A DNA stretch of 64,000 bases, taken from assembly GCA_904066235.2 (NCBI GenBank), contig CAJFCV020000006.1:11532001-11596000 (forward strand). Reading direction: 5' to 3'. Under the pieces are notes generated by a model, which was given only the letters and a program-made list of their open reading frames with translations, did no database searches and was not told the origin of the DNA. The first letter of the stretch is position 1. The number at the start of each line of letters is the position of its first letter. The DNA is from Bursaphelenchus xylophilus (Eukaryota; Nematoda; Chromadorea; Rhabditida; Aphelenchoididae). The position numbers and the translations under genes are program-made. Of this stretch, positions 11,579 to 22,251 are shown piece after piece.

Positions 11579-13139
11579 CAGTAGTTGACAGCGAATTGTC
11601 AATTTTTTTATTTCGTGTGTAACTTCACTCAGACTCAACAGAATTTGATGAGACCAAGAGCGTTTAAGAGGCTGGGAGACACGCTCCAACCTTATGAAAT
11701 TGTTTTATTTCATATCGGCCACAGGCGTGGTAAAAATTTCAAAACAAGTTTTTTTGGGGGACAACGAATTGTCAATTTTTACATTTTGAGGCATAAAATC
11801 TCAATAAACCAGCATATGAAGAATAGAATGGAGAGTAATCAGTTGCCAGCAATCATAGAACAGCATACAACGGGTTTCAGCCATTAGTATAATCTCATTC
11901 GCTTTCTATAGGTCGGGCACTTGGGGGTGGACCATGTACAATATAATGTCAGCCTGGGGCCTTCCTAGGGCGAAATTATCTTATATTCCGGTTTTTTATG
12001 GAAGATTATTGCATATATTTAACACACTTGCACCGGATTACAACTTGTAGGGGCTACGGGTCAAAAATTCGTCAGATAATATTATTTTTGGTCATTTAAA
12101 CTCTGTGTTTCGCCCAAAAATCGATAATTTTTTTGCCGACAGGGGGCATAGGTTCATTTAATCCTCCTTTACGGCCAAACTAACGACATTCTACAAATTA
12201 TTTCATTACCTGTCTCGACGCCCTGAAATTTCCGGGTGAGATTCTGACGGTCCAATTAATTCTTGTGCCACACTAGGGTGGTGAGTATATTAATCATTTT
12301 ATTGCGCGTCTTCTGCCTTTTTAAACGTTAAAACTAATATTTTTAATGCTTGTAAAAATCTCTAATATGCTAATAAAATGTCTTGGAAGTTGCAGGCTTG
12401 AAGAAATAAGAATTTTTCTGGGTGTTGCAAACCCGACGTGAAAATTCATGTAAATCCAAATATTTCCCTCTGCATACCTCTTCCATGAGTGCTGGTACTG
12501 ACATGTTAAAGGCACTGAATATTTGTCTTTTAGTGTAGTTTGTTTTCAAACATAGAAGGTTTCTCCAACGATCTTCATGCGCGACATTTTTTGATTTTTG
12601 ATACTCTGACCAACAGTATGAAAGGCCATGATTAACATATTCGAGGTAACAAGGCGCAAGTGTAACCCGTTAGGTGTAATTTTTTGACTTGCCCTAGCGT
12701 AGTAAGATGTAACCGCCCATAAAAAACCGGAATATAAGATAATTTCGGCCTAGGAAGCCCCCAGGCTGACATTATATTGTACATGGTCCACCCCCAAGTG
12801 CCCGACCTATAGAAAGCGAATGAGATTATACTAATGGCTGAAACCCGTTGTATGCTGTTCTATGATTGCTGGCAACTGATTACTCTCCATTCTAGTCTTT
12901 ATATGCTGGTTTATTGAGATCTTATGCCTCAAAATGTAAAAATTGACAATTCGTTGTCCCCCAAAAAAATTTGTTTTGAAATTTTTACCACGCCTGTGGC
13001 CGATATGAAATAAAACAATTTCATAAGGTTAAAGCGTGTCTCCCAGCCTCTTAAACGCTCTTAGTCTCATCAAATTCTGTTCAGTCTGAGTGAAGTTACA
13101 CACGAAATAAAAAAATTGACAATTCGCTGTCAACTACTG
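11579..13139. mobile_element. Long-TIR Tc1/mariner-type non-autonomous element
   Basis: A 1,561-bp element with inverted repeats of about 420 bp starting CAGTAGTTGACAGCGAATTG, flanked by TA on both sides (11577-11578 and 13140-13141). CAGT ends with a TA target site are characteristic of Tc1-like elements. The central 700 bp has no transposase frame. The arms are nearly identical, which suggests a recent origin or arm homogenisation. Confidence 0.85.
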
Positions 13140-13263
13140 TATACATAATTTTAAAAGGTAGTAAAACAGCGTATAAGTCAAAAAAGGTTTAATCTAATTT
13201 CCATCCATTCTACAAAGCATTTGTGCTTTATTTTGATGGTTTAGCATTAAACATTTTTTACTT

Positions 13264-13714
13264 ACAAGGGAAGTACTTGAAGTGTGACGCTCAGATTTTG
13301 ATGAAACTTGGCACAAATTTAGAATAATTTTTTCTAAGATATATGCGGGAATCCTAGCTCGCGCTTTGCAGAAACAACTGAGATTTTTAGATCGAAAGTC
13401 GGCGAAATTTTAGGACTTTTTGCCGAATTTCGGTACGAAAAGTTTCATGCCTATTTCAACTGTAAAGGATAATGTTTCTACAAAAAATCAAATTTTTCCG
13501 CACGAAACTGCCAAAGTTATGGCCAAAAAACGGTTTTCTCTCTGACCGCTCTCCACGTTGAGCGTGCTCTCTCGGCGGCAAAAATTGTTCGATATCTCGG
13601 CGGCGCCCGCAAAGCGCGAGCTAAAACTTTCAGGAATTGATATTTAGTCCATACCCGACGTGTGTGCAAATTTTAAAGAAAATCTGAGCGTCACACTTGG
13701 AGTACTTCCCCTGT
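13264..13714. repeat. AGTACTCC-family element, complete copy
   Basis: Ends ACAAGGGAAGTACTT...GTGACGCTCAGATTTT and the inverse at 13680-13714. Other copies are at about 400-815, 6122-6577, 22502-22720, 28690-29050, 38241-39010, 39650-40060, 47424-47800, 48512-48956, 49687-50340, 52650-53012, 60430-61095 and 61632-62075. This is the most frequent repeat in the window. Confidence 0.8.
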
Positions 13715-13721
13715 TAATTAA

Positions 13722-13853
13722 CCTTCCGGGCCGGGCCGGGCCGAAAGTGTCGGCCCGGCCGATGGGCCGAAGCGGTCAGGCCGGCCCAGGGTTTTTTCAA
13801 ATCTGCTCAGGCCCGGCCCGGCCGGGCCGGCCCAGCCCGATTGCCACCTCTAG
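13722..13853. repeat. GGGCCGGGCC-rich element, copy 2
   Basis: Same family and orientation as 10704-10860. It ends GCCCGATTGCCACCTCTA, the inverse of the start of copy 1. Together they bracket 2.9 kb of other elements. Confidence 0.7.
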
Positions 13854-13859
13854 GTGGTG

Positions 13860-14033
13860 CCAGGAAATTGCACAGTGCAAACGGTTTTTTTCCAGGCTGC
13901 ACTGTGCGAAAAAGAAAAATGCACTGTGCGTTGGCGACAAGCGCGGGAAGAGGTTCAAAATGCACTGTGTGGAAGAGAAAAAAAAGTTCATGCACTTTAT
14001 GAAAATACTCAACTTCATATTTTACAAGGAAAG
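13860..14033. repeat. GCACAGTGCA-motif cluster
   Basis: Several opposed copies of GCACAGTGCA/TGCACTGTGC within about 120 bp, forming nested short hairpins. This is one of many such clusters in the window (about 1655-1700, 4060-4085, 20188-20395, 22776-22866, 32778-33265, 41243-41350, 54885-54945, 55215-55290, 63883-63970). Confidence 0.6.
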
Positions 14034-14592
14034 TACTTCTATGGGGTGTGGAGTTACAGGTCGAGATATATATCAAAAAATTCGCAAAAATTTTCTGATT
14101 CAGAATATATAAAAATTAGCTGCCTAATTTTGGTCTATCTACGAGTTTTATCAATAAATTTATTTCTCGAGGAAAAAAATCTGCGGCAACAAAAGCGCGC
14201 TCGGTCTCTTCCTTCGGAAGAGAGCGGTGTGGCCGAGTGGTTAGAGCGCTAGATTGGGAATCCGAGGGGAGCGGGTTCGATTCCTTTTGCCACAGAACCC
14301 ATTTTTTACATTGGAACTACTTTTAAGGTGTAGTTGTAATCCAATTTGATATTTTAAGGCTTTTCAATGCCTCAGAATTTATTTTAGCACAAAATAAAAA
14401 TTTTTTATTGGTAAAAACGCGGCCAAAAAGACACTTGCATGGTGTCGCGAGAAAACTTCAGAGGACAAAAACATGTCATCAGACCAAAATTAGGCAGCTA
14501 ATTTTTATATATTCTGAATCAGAAAATTTTTGCGAATTTTTTGATATATATCTCGACCTGTAACTCCACACCCCATAGAAGTACTTTCCTTG
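14034..14592. mobile_element. Hairpin element carrying a tRNA-like core
   Basis: A 559-bp element with inverted arms of about 115 bp (14034-14150 and 14480-14592) starting ACAAGGAAAGTACTTCTATG. The centre holds the tRNA-like sequence at 14226-14294. A related single arm occurs near 47800-47930. A phrase 'tgcactttatgaaaatact' occurs on both sides (about 13991 and 14672). Confidence 0.75.
14226..14294 (+). pseudogene. tRNA-like sequence with intact Pol III A and B boxes
   Basis: Contains TGGCCGAGTGG, a perfect A box of Leu/Ser type, and GGGTTCGATTCC, a perfect B box, about 33 bp apart. The apparent anticodon loop TTGGGAA would give GGG (Pro), while the D-arm and a short extra arm look like a class II (Leu-type) tRNA. 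The T-stem, anticodon stem and acceptor stem have several mismatches, so a standard functional tRNA is doubtful. It may be a tRNA-derived promoter in a SINE-like element or a decayed nematode variable-arm tRNA. Confidence 0.55.
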
Positions 14593-14741
14593 TTAAAAAA
14601 AATTTTTTGAATCTTCAAATTTAATTTTTTTTTTATTTTTGCGATTCTCGAAAAAAAATTCAAAAACTTCCATGCACTTTATGAAAATACTAAATTTCAT
14701 ATTTTCAAAAAAAAAAATCTTTTTTTTGGAACTTCAAATTA

Positions 14742-16814
14742 AAACGCGTTTTGCCACACTTTGGAGTTTAGCCTAACAGAGGGCGGACATTGTTAAAATC
14801 GGTATCTCAGAATTTAACCAAAATCGGTCAACTTGATCATCATGACAGGTAAAACATTCGCTTTCTTTCTTTTTGCCCAAAATTACCGTATGACGGCATA
14901 CTGTAACATTTTTTTAAAAAAAAGATATGGCCTAATCAAGAAAACGAAGCTCTATTTTAGCACAAATCGAGTTCAGGTGTATGTTTTCGACCATATAGAA
15001 CATTTTTGTAATTATGGCCAAAAGCTCAGAATTACATCTAAGCAATGTTTCGCCTGCGGTAACATACCATTTCGGGCATAAAATTGGCTACTGTAACCAG
15101 ATGCACTTTTAAACACGGCAAAAAGAAACTTCAACCTTCATCCAATGACCCATAAAAATTTCAAAAAAATCAAATATACAACTTTTGAGAAAATGGGCAT
15201 TCAGTATCTCATGTACAAGGTCATCTGGGCCCGAAAAAATCTGGCATTCTTGGGATTCCAACGGGATGCACTTTTTCAAAGTTTCTAATACATTCTGAGG
15301 CTGATTAAAGATGATATGGCAAGTTTCAGGAGAAAAAAATATACAACTTTCGAGAAATTGACCAAAATACCTTATTTTAGGTCATCAGAACGCCGAAAAA
15401 GTCTGGCATTCTTGGGATTCCAACGGGATGCACTTTTTCAGAGTTTCTAATACTTTCTGAGGCTGAATAAAGATGATATGGAAAGTTTCAGGAGAAAAAA
15501 ATATACAACTTTCGAGAAATTGACCAAAATACCTTATTTTAGGTCATCAGAACGCCGAAAAAGTCTGGCATTCTTGGGATTCCAACGGGATGCACTTTTT
15601 CAGAGTTTCTAATACTTTCTGAGGCTGAATAAAGATGATATGGAAAGTTTCAGGAGAAAAAATATACAACTTTCGAGAAATTGACCAAAATACCTTACTT
15701 TAGGTCATCAGAACGCCGAAAAAGTCTGGCATTCTTGGGATTCCAACGGGATGCACTTTTTGATAGCCTCTAATACATTATTTGCCTTGTAAATGATGAT
15801 AACGAAAATTTCAGGCGAAAAAAATGCACAACTTTCGAGAAAATGACCAAAAGACCTTATTTTAGGTCATCAGAACCCCGAAAAAACTGGCATTCTTGGG
15901 ATTTGAGGTTGTAGCACTTCTTGATAGCCTCTAATCTTTAATCAGCCTCAGAATGTATTGGAAACTCTGAAAAAGTGCATCCCGTTGGAATTCCAAGAAT
16001 GCCAGACTTTTTCGGCGTTCTGATGACCTAAAATAAGGTATTTTGGTCAATTTCTCGAAAGTTGTATATTTTTTTCTCCTGAAACTTTCCATATCATCTT
16101 TATTCAGCCTCAGAAAGTATTAGAAACTCTGAAAAAGTGCATCCCGTTGGAATCCCAAGAATGCCAGACTTTTTCGGCGTTCTGATGACCTAAAGTAAGG
16201 TATTTTGGTCAATTTCTCGAAAGTTGTTTATTTTTTCTCCTGAAACTTGCCATATCATCTTTAATCAGCCTCAGAATGTATTAGAAACTTTGAAAAAGTG
16301 CATCCCGTTGGAATCCCAAGAATGCCAGATTTTTCGGGCCCAGATGACCTTGTACATGAGATACTGAATGCCCATTTTCTCAAAAGTTGTATATTTGATT
16401 TTTTTGAAATTTTTATGGGTTATTGGATAAAGGTTGAAGTTTCTTTTTGCCGTATTTAAAAGTGCATCTGGTTACAGTAGCCAATTTTATGCCCGAAATG
16501 GTATGTTACCGCAGGCGAAACATTGCTTAGATGTAATTCTGAGCTTTTGGCCATAATTACAAAAACGTTCTACATGGTCGAAAACATAAAGTGGTGGTTC
16601 GGTCTCACTAAAATACCGCACCATATCTGCAGAAAAGGCAACTCTTTTCTCAGAAAGAAAGTTACAGTAATGCACCATATAACGACTATGGGCAAAAAAA
16701 AATCAAGCGATTGCTCCATGTCGATTGGTGATTCGGTTAACCAATTTTGGTTGAATTCTGAGACATCGACTCAACAATGTCCGGGCCAATCTACGATTTG
16801 TAGTAAAACGCGTT
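14742..16814. mobile_element. 2-kb palindromic element with internal tandem repeats
   Basis: Both ends read AAAACGCGTTTT, and the two halves are inverted copies of each other (for example 14940-15240 against 16310-16570). The left half contains direct 162-bp repeats and the right half their inverted counterparts. No coding frame is credible. It lies directly upstream of PTP-family gene 1, whose ATG is at 17006. Confidence 0.8.
15241..15930. repeat. 162-bp tandem repeats
   Basis: The phrase CTGGCATTCTTGGG recurs at 15241, 15403, 15565, 15726 and 15888, a spacing of 161-162 bp. Units 2-4 are nearly identical. From about 15933 the same unit continues in inverted orientation. Confidence 0.85.
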
Positions 16815-17005
16815 TTAAATGTTTTTTTAATTTTTGCGACTTTCGAAAAAAAATTTCAAAAATTTTTTATGCAAATTTCCCCAAATTTCCTCACTTCCCC
16901 ACACCTCCCTTCCCCTCATACCTTCTCGACGCTCACTCGTTGATCGGTTGCTAAGCTTGCACCTCTTTTTTGTCCCACTTCCACAGTAATCTGCGGGCCC
17001 TTGTA

Positions 17006-20000
17006 ATGGAAAAAGAGAAAGACAAAAAGGGCCACGGAGTCACGCAGGTCGGCGGGTTCTTGCAGCGCCTCAAGAAGAAGGCGCAGAACAAGTTCCGCGG
17101 AGGCGACGATGGGAACGGCGGCGTGACAGCTGAGGAGAAATCCGTCAAGGTGAGTTCCAAGCCCAAAAACATTGGTTTTATGGGGCTTGCGCAAAGTTTT
17201 TGAAATTTTCAAGTTTTCGTGGTGGGACAAAAAAATTTTTTCTTTGAACTTTGACTAGGCTTGGAAAATACGGAAAATCAAGAATTTCTAAGACATTTTC
17301 TGAGACATTTCTGACATTTCTCGCCGGAATCTTGCGTAAGCCACCGATTTTTTCGTTGCAAATTATTGAAAAGTTGCTGAATTTCAATTCTAACCAGTTT
17401 TTTTAGAAAAAGGATAATCAAAAGCAGACGCAGGCCCGTAGGAAGAAGAATACGGCTACGAATACTCCCAAGGAAAGCAAATCAGATGATACCGCATCCT
17501 CTATGGTCATGAAGAAGAAAGACCGAGAACGCGACAAAGATAAAGAAAAAGAGAGCGGATTGGATGCCTCCAGAAGTGTCAAAAAGAAGAAGTGAGTTTG
17601 ATTATAACACTACGGCAGACGTATTTTACGTTCAAACCACTTCTGAGGCTTTTGCAACCATTTTGCGTCCCTGAAACAGAATGCCAAAAAATGGCGGGAA
17701 ATTCGAATTTTGAATTTCACACTATGCCTTTTTTAGTGGGAGATGGAGTGTTGGTATTTTACCTTTTTTGAATTAATTCGATCCCTTTTGAGCCCATAAA
17801 ACACAATGCCAAATTTGGGCGGGAAATTTAAAATTTGAATTCTTTGGCATAATTAGTACGTTATCGAACTGAGACGGTTGTATTTTACTCCACGCTCACT
17901 TCCAAAGCGATTGGATCACCTTTTGAGCCTTGCAACAGAATGCCAGAATCTGTGGGAAAGCCGGAATTCAAAACTAAAGTTTCGATTTCAGCCATAAAAA
18001 GAAAGCACCGAACGCCAACGTCACCGTAATGAAGGTGGTTGAGACGGAAACCCAAATAAAGGAGGTCCCGGAGACCGTCACCGACAAATTCAACTTCATT
18101 CCGACCATGTTGAACAAGGAGTTGAGCGGGATCCGAAAAGAATTCAACGACATCAAGGCCGAAGACAAGGCAAAGGTCCATATGGCCATGGCGTGTCAAG
18201 ATCCCGCGAATGCGGACAAGAATCGCTACAAGGTGAGAGAAACCGCGGTGTTTTTGTGTTTAGAGCGTGCTTTGAAATCTGCATGTTTTCGTGGTGGGAC
18301 TCAAAAAATTTGCGAATCAAATCTTCTTGATTAAACTTTGGGGAAATTTGTAATAGAATTTTCTGAAGTATTTCTCAAGATTTGGGCTCTTACTGTGCAG
18401 GAATTTTTGACTTTTCGGCGGAAAATCAAAAAAAAAAAAAATAAATAAATATGTAAATAAAATAAAAATAAAAAATTTTTTGCGATTTTCAGCGTGAAAA
18501 ATTTGCATTCTACCCTAATTGGGGAACACAATCTTTCTAGAAAAAAATGCTGTTTTCTCAGCATAATTCGAAAAGGTATAGCTGAAAACAATTTTTTTGA
18601 CTCTCCTAATTTTCCATAGTCTCTCATCGGGAAAATTGTTGAATTTCTCGACTCTCCGCGAGAACTAGGCGCTCAAACTTTTAGCAATCAGTGGTTGGCC
18701 CATTGAGACTTGCTGTGCAAAATTTCAAGTCATTTGAGGCACTTGGGATACTGTAATTTGCACTTTTTTTCAGAACATTCTCTGTCTGGACGCGTCGCGC
18801 GTTAGACTGTCGGATGGGGGCTACTATCACGCGAGTGCGGTGGATTCGCGTTTTATTCTGGCCCAGTCGCCCATGTTCAACACTACCGCGCAATTTTGGG
18901 ATTTGGTTCAGAACGAAGGAGTCGAAATGGTCGGTTTTTATTGTTTTTGTCATCAAGTTTGCGATTTGTTTGAAGAATTTGAATATTTTTTTAAATTTTT
19001 GCTTATTTCGTTTGGTTTTCAGATTGTGCAGTTGCATCCATGTGATGAAGGAAGAAAGTGCGCTAGATATTACCCAGGAAAAGTAGGCGAAACCAACGAC
19101 TTTGGAGTGTTCAAGGTCGTGAATTGCAGAGTAAGTAGGCCACAAAAAAGGTACTCCGCGACACTGAATTACTATGGTAGCCCTATAGTTTTAAGGGTAC
19201 CTACGAAGGCTGTGGCGACTCATTTAGTTCCATACGGAGGCAATAAGTTTAGTTCCGGACATGTTTCATCGTATAAAGTGTAAAATCACAGGCTGCAGCC
19301 GTTTTTGAAGGGTAAGGTGGTACGTAAAAAAGAAGGTACCTCGCTAACTAAATCCACTGTCCGGGCATTGACAACGATGAATTGAGCGTGCACGCTAAAT
19401 TTGGGCTAATTCCGACCAGTTACCGTAAAGTTATAAGTTGTGGCCAAAATAAGGAACTTTTACCAGTTGGACCTATTATTATCAACAATTCTTGGTTTTC
19501 AGATCGACGCCAGCCCTGTGGAGGAGCCGACCCTCCATTTCAGTCATCTCAAAGTTAGCGGCCCTAAGGGCGAGCAAAAAGTCAAGCATGTTTTCTGGTC
19601 CAATTTCCCTCCGGTGGGCTTCCCCGAGCCTTCGAACACGATGCCCTTCCTTTGGAAGCAAATCAAAGGCCACAGGAAAGTGTTGGTCCATTGCAGCTCG
19701 GGCGCAGGTCGCAGCGCCGTGCTGGTTTTTACTTGCCAAATTCTGGAAAGAATCCAGCATGGAGAAGAAGCGGATGCACCCAGGATGTTGAGGAACCTCC
19801 GGGAGAAGCGACATTGCGCTATCCGCAATGAAATGGTGGGTTGGGAGCTGGCAAATCAGTTCGCGTTCATAAAGCGTACCATTTTCCCAATTTTTTACAC
19901 TCGTTTTATTTTCAGCAGTACGTGTACGTGATGCGCATCATCCTCTTCTACTTTATGAAGTACAATGCTGTGGAGATGTCGCAGAATTTGCTCATCTTCG

Positions 20001-20110
20001 TAGATGATTTTGATACCTATGCCAAAAAGTTCGAGAGAGAAGAGAAGGAAAGAAAAGAAAAGTGTCCCATTCCTGAGGCTACGGAACCCACCGATGAATT
20101 TCAGAATTGA
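17006..20110 (+). CDS. PTP-family phosphatase 1, WPD-less
   Basis: Seven exons, 453 aa: 17006-17149, 17407-17591, 17992-18232, 18774-18929, 19023-19130, 19503-19835, 19916-20110 (TGA). Residues 1-120 are Lys-rich and disordered. The classical PTP domain follows: KNRY substrate loop (end of exon 3), LDASRVRL, a QGPLPNT-like AQSPMFNT, VHCSSGAGRS with nucleophile Cys342 and Arg348, and a Q-loop-like QYVYV. The WPD position reads FPP (313-315), so the general-acid Asp is absent. Such a protein could be a slow phosphatase or a phosphotyrosine-trapping pseudophosphatase. The tail is charged (EREEKERKEK). TTCCACAG 20 bp upstream could be a trans-splice acceptor. Its paralogue at 55936-59994 has all introns at the same positions. 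Related PTPs are often male-germline genes in C. elegans. Confidence 0.9.
17640..17990. repeat. Intronic CCCGCCAAATTTGGCATT repeats
   Basis: Intron 2 of PTP gene 1 holds about three degenerate copies of a unit of roughly 120 bp containing 'atgccaaatttgggcgggaaat'-like phrases. The matching intron of PTP gene 2 (58863-59359) holds the same repeats, so they predate the gene duplication. Confidence 0.65.
19139..19470. mobile_element. GGCCACAAC TIR element abutting a splice donor
   Basis: The intron after exon 5 of PTP gene 1 is almost entirely one element, nearly identical over about 310 bp to 42570-42882. Its right end is GTTGTGGCCAAAATAAGGAA. The left inverted end is cut short and starts 8 bp inside the intron (GTAAGTAGGCCAC), so insertion or a later deletion reached the splice donor. 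Confidence 0.75.
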
Positions 20111-20118
20111 GTTTGAAA

Positions 20119-20124
20119 AATAAA
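20119..20124 (+). terminator. Polyadenylation signal AATAAA
   Basis: AATAAA 9 bp after the stop codon of PTP gene 1, a very short 3' UTR. Confidence 0.6.
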
Positions 20125-20159
20125 TTTTTATCTTCAGGGAAATTTGCGATTTTGTTGTG

Positions 20160-20400
20160 AAAAAATTTCTGGCTTGCATGTTGAGCTTGCACAGTGCAAA
20201 GAGCCAAAATCGGCACTGTGCGGCCGTTTTTCGCCGTTTTGCACAGTGCAAGAATTTCGTCGGGTTTCGGAAATCGCAGAACAAAAATCGACATTTCTTG
20301 TCGTAATTTCGGGGATGCGGCTTCGAAAAATGTTCGTTTTCTGACCTGATTCCACAGTGCGATTTCACCTTGGAGGAAAAACGCACAGTGCAGCCCGAAG
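20160..20400. repeat. GCACAGTGCA-motif cluster
   Basis: Opposed GCACAGTGC/GCACTGTGC motifs at about 20188, 20212, 20240, 20355 and 20388, downstream of PTP gene 1. Confidence 0.55.
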
Positions 20401-20762
20401 TTATTTTTGAATTATCAGAGTATAACATCATCTATCAATTTACAACAGTTATTGGCCTCAAATGCAGATTTGCAGTGCGCATTGCGCAATGGTTTGCGGA
20501 GCCCATCGAACTGCAAAAAATTTGGCCGGAACAAAAAAAATTTGCAAAAAACAAATGTCGGTCGGCATTTGTGACCTTCCCAACATCCATCTACAGCTAC
20601 CTTCGGACATCCTCACCTCTCAACAACGCAAAAACTGAGAATTCCTTCAAGTTCAAGGCAAAAAGGTACACAAAGCTGGTTACACAGATGAATAAATTTA
20701 CCGCGCCCAATTCCTTCCATTTCATACCTAAAAACCAACCAAAAATAAGGTGAAAGACTTAC

Positions 20763-20859
20763 CTTCATAGAGATCCACTTTCTCGTTGAATTTGTACCTA
20801 AAACATGGAAAACCAATCTTCTTGCCTCCATCTTGCAGCCGTAAGCTGTGGATGCAAGA
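20763..20859 (-). other. Isolated candidate exon
   Basis: On the minus strand, TTTTCAG is followed by 97 nt open in one frame and then a perfect donor GTAAGT. The peptide is about 32 residues and includes KKIGFPCFRYKFNEKVDLYE. It looks like genuine protein sequence. A second possible mini-exon (VFALLR, about 20615-20635) follows. I could not find a start, an end or a family. It may be a gene relic or part of a gene I failed to assemble. Confidence 0.35.
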
Positions 20860-21084
20860 CTGAAAATTGATCGCAAGCGTTTGTCAAAGAAAGTTGCGGG
20901 TTCTCCCGGATTTACACGCAATCTGACCTATTCTTTCACGAAAAAAGGAAAGAAAGGGGTTTTCGACTTCCAAAACTTGTCAGAAATGTTAGTATAGCAA
21001 AATTCGTGGCAAACGTGCCGAACAGACCGTCTAAAACAACATTTATACTCGCATAATACCTGATAAACCTTTCCCTGCCAAAAT

Positions 21085-22160
21085 TTGTTCGCAAAAAGCA
21101 AGACAATAATTTCTGTGACATTTCGCCACGAAATCCAACACGAGTTCCAACTTTTTGGTGTTGGCAAAAACGTCACTTTTTCGACTTCGTATCCTAATGA
21201 AGACGACTTGAATTTTATCCAAAAAGAGGACCTTTACCAAGAGCAGGCTGTCCCATTCGATTCGATGTCCAGATTGCCCGTTTTCTGGTCGGATGACCCG
21301 TCAAATCTTGGAATTTTGTGGTGTTTGTTGCGTCGTGGATAATGTAAGTCGATTTTTCTATTTTATTATGCAAACAAGCCAAGAAGGACAGACATAGATT
21401 AGGTGCAGGCCACTAGGTTAATTTTATCACGTAAACAGGGCTTATTTCATAGAACAGCGGCTTGAACCAGGGACCAAACGCGAGAACCAAGTACAATATA
21501 AAATTTTCGTGCAACTCACCGTCTCCGGTTTGAAATTGATATTAGATCGGGGCTAATAACCTACTCCATAACTAGCTGTAGCTAGGTTCGAAGAGTGCGG
21601 TTCGAAACAATAAGAAAATGCCACTTGAATTATCCGCGTTTCAACAACCTGGATAATGCAAACTCCGTTCAATTTGATTGCCCGTTTCTGTGCGGATAAT
21701 CCACCAAAAGTTTGGAATGTTGCGAGGCGACTTTGTCGAAACGTGGATAATGAAAGTGGCATTTTCTTATTGTTTCGAACAACACTCTTCGAACCTAGCT
21801 ACAGATAGTTGTGGAGTCGGTTATTAGCTCCGATCTAATATCAAATTCAAACCGGAAACGGCGAGTGTCACAAAAATTTTATATTGTACTTGGTCCTCAC
21901 GTTTGGTCCCTCGTTCAAGCCGCCGTTCTATGAAATTAGCCCTGTCTCCGTGGTAAAATTAACGTAGTGGCCTGCACCTAATCTATGTCTGTCCTTTTTA
22001 GCTAGTTTGCACAATAAAATAGAAAAATCGACTTACATTATCCATGGCGCAACAAGCACCACAAAATTCCCAAAATTGTCGGGTCATCCGACCAGAAAAC
22101 GGGCAATGTGGACACCAAATCGAATGGGACAGCTTGCGCGTGGTAAAAATTCCTTTTCTT
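21085..22160. mobile_element. Palindromic element upstream of the pseudokinase gene
   Basis: Two long arms inverted about a centre near 21690; for example 'gattgcccgttttctggtcggat' at 21273 recurs inverted near 22090. The same family occupies about 33980-34830. It contains the phrase 'aagtacaatataaaattttcgtg' in both arms. No coding content is convincing. Confidence 0.7.
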
Positions 22161-22251
22161 TGCAAATTCCAAGCTGTTCTCGTTCAGAAAATAAATTTTT
22201 TGTGTGTTCTTATCCCACCAAGTGGCCGCTTCGTGGATCATCTCGCCGGCC

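Noticed and set aside
14226..14294. A functional tRNA-Pro(GGG) or tRNA-Leu gene
   Set aside because: A and B boxes are perfect, but the T, anticodon and acceptor stems contain too many mismatches for me to call a normal tRNA.
15241..15930. CRISPR-like array
   Set aside because: Units are 162-bp direct repeats with no unique spacers, in a eukaryotic palindromic element.
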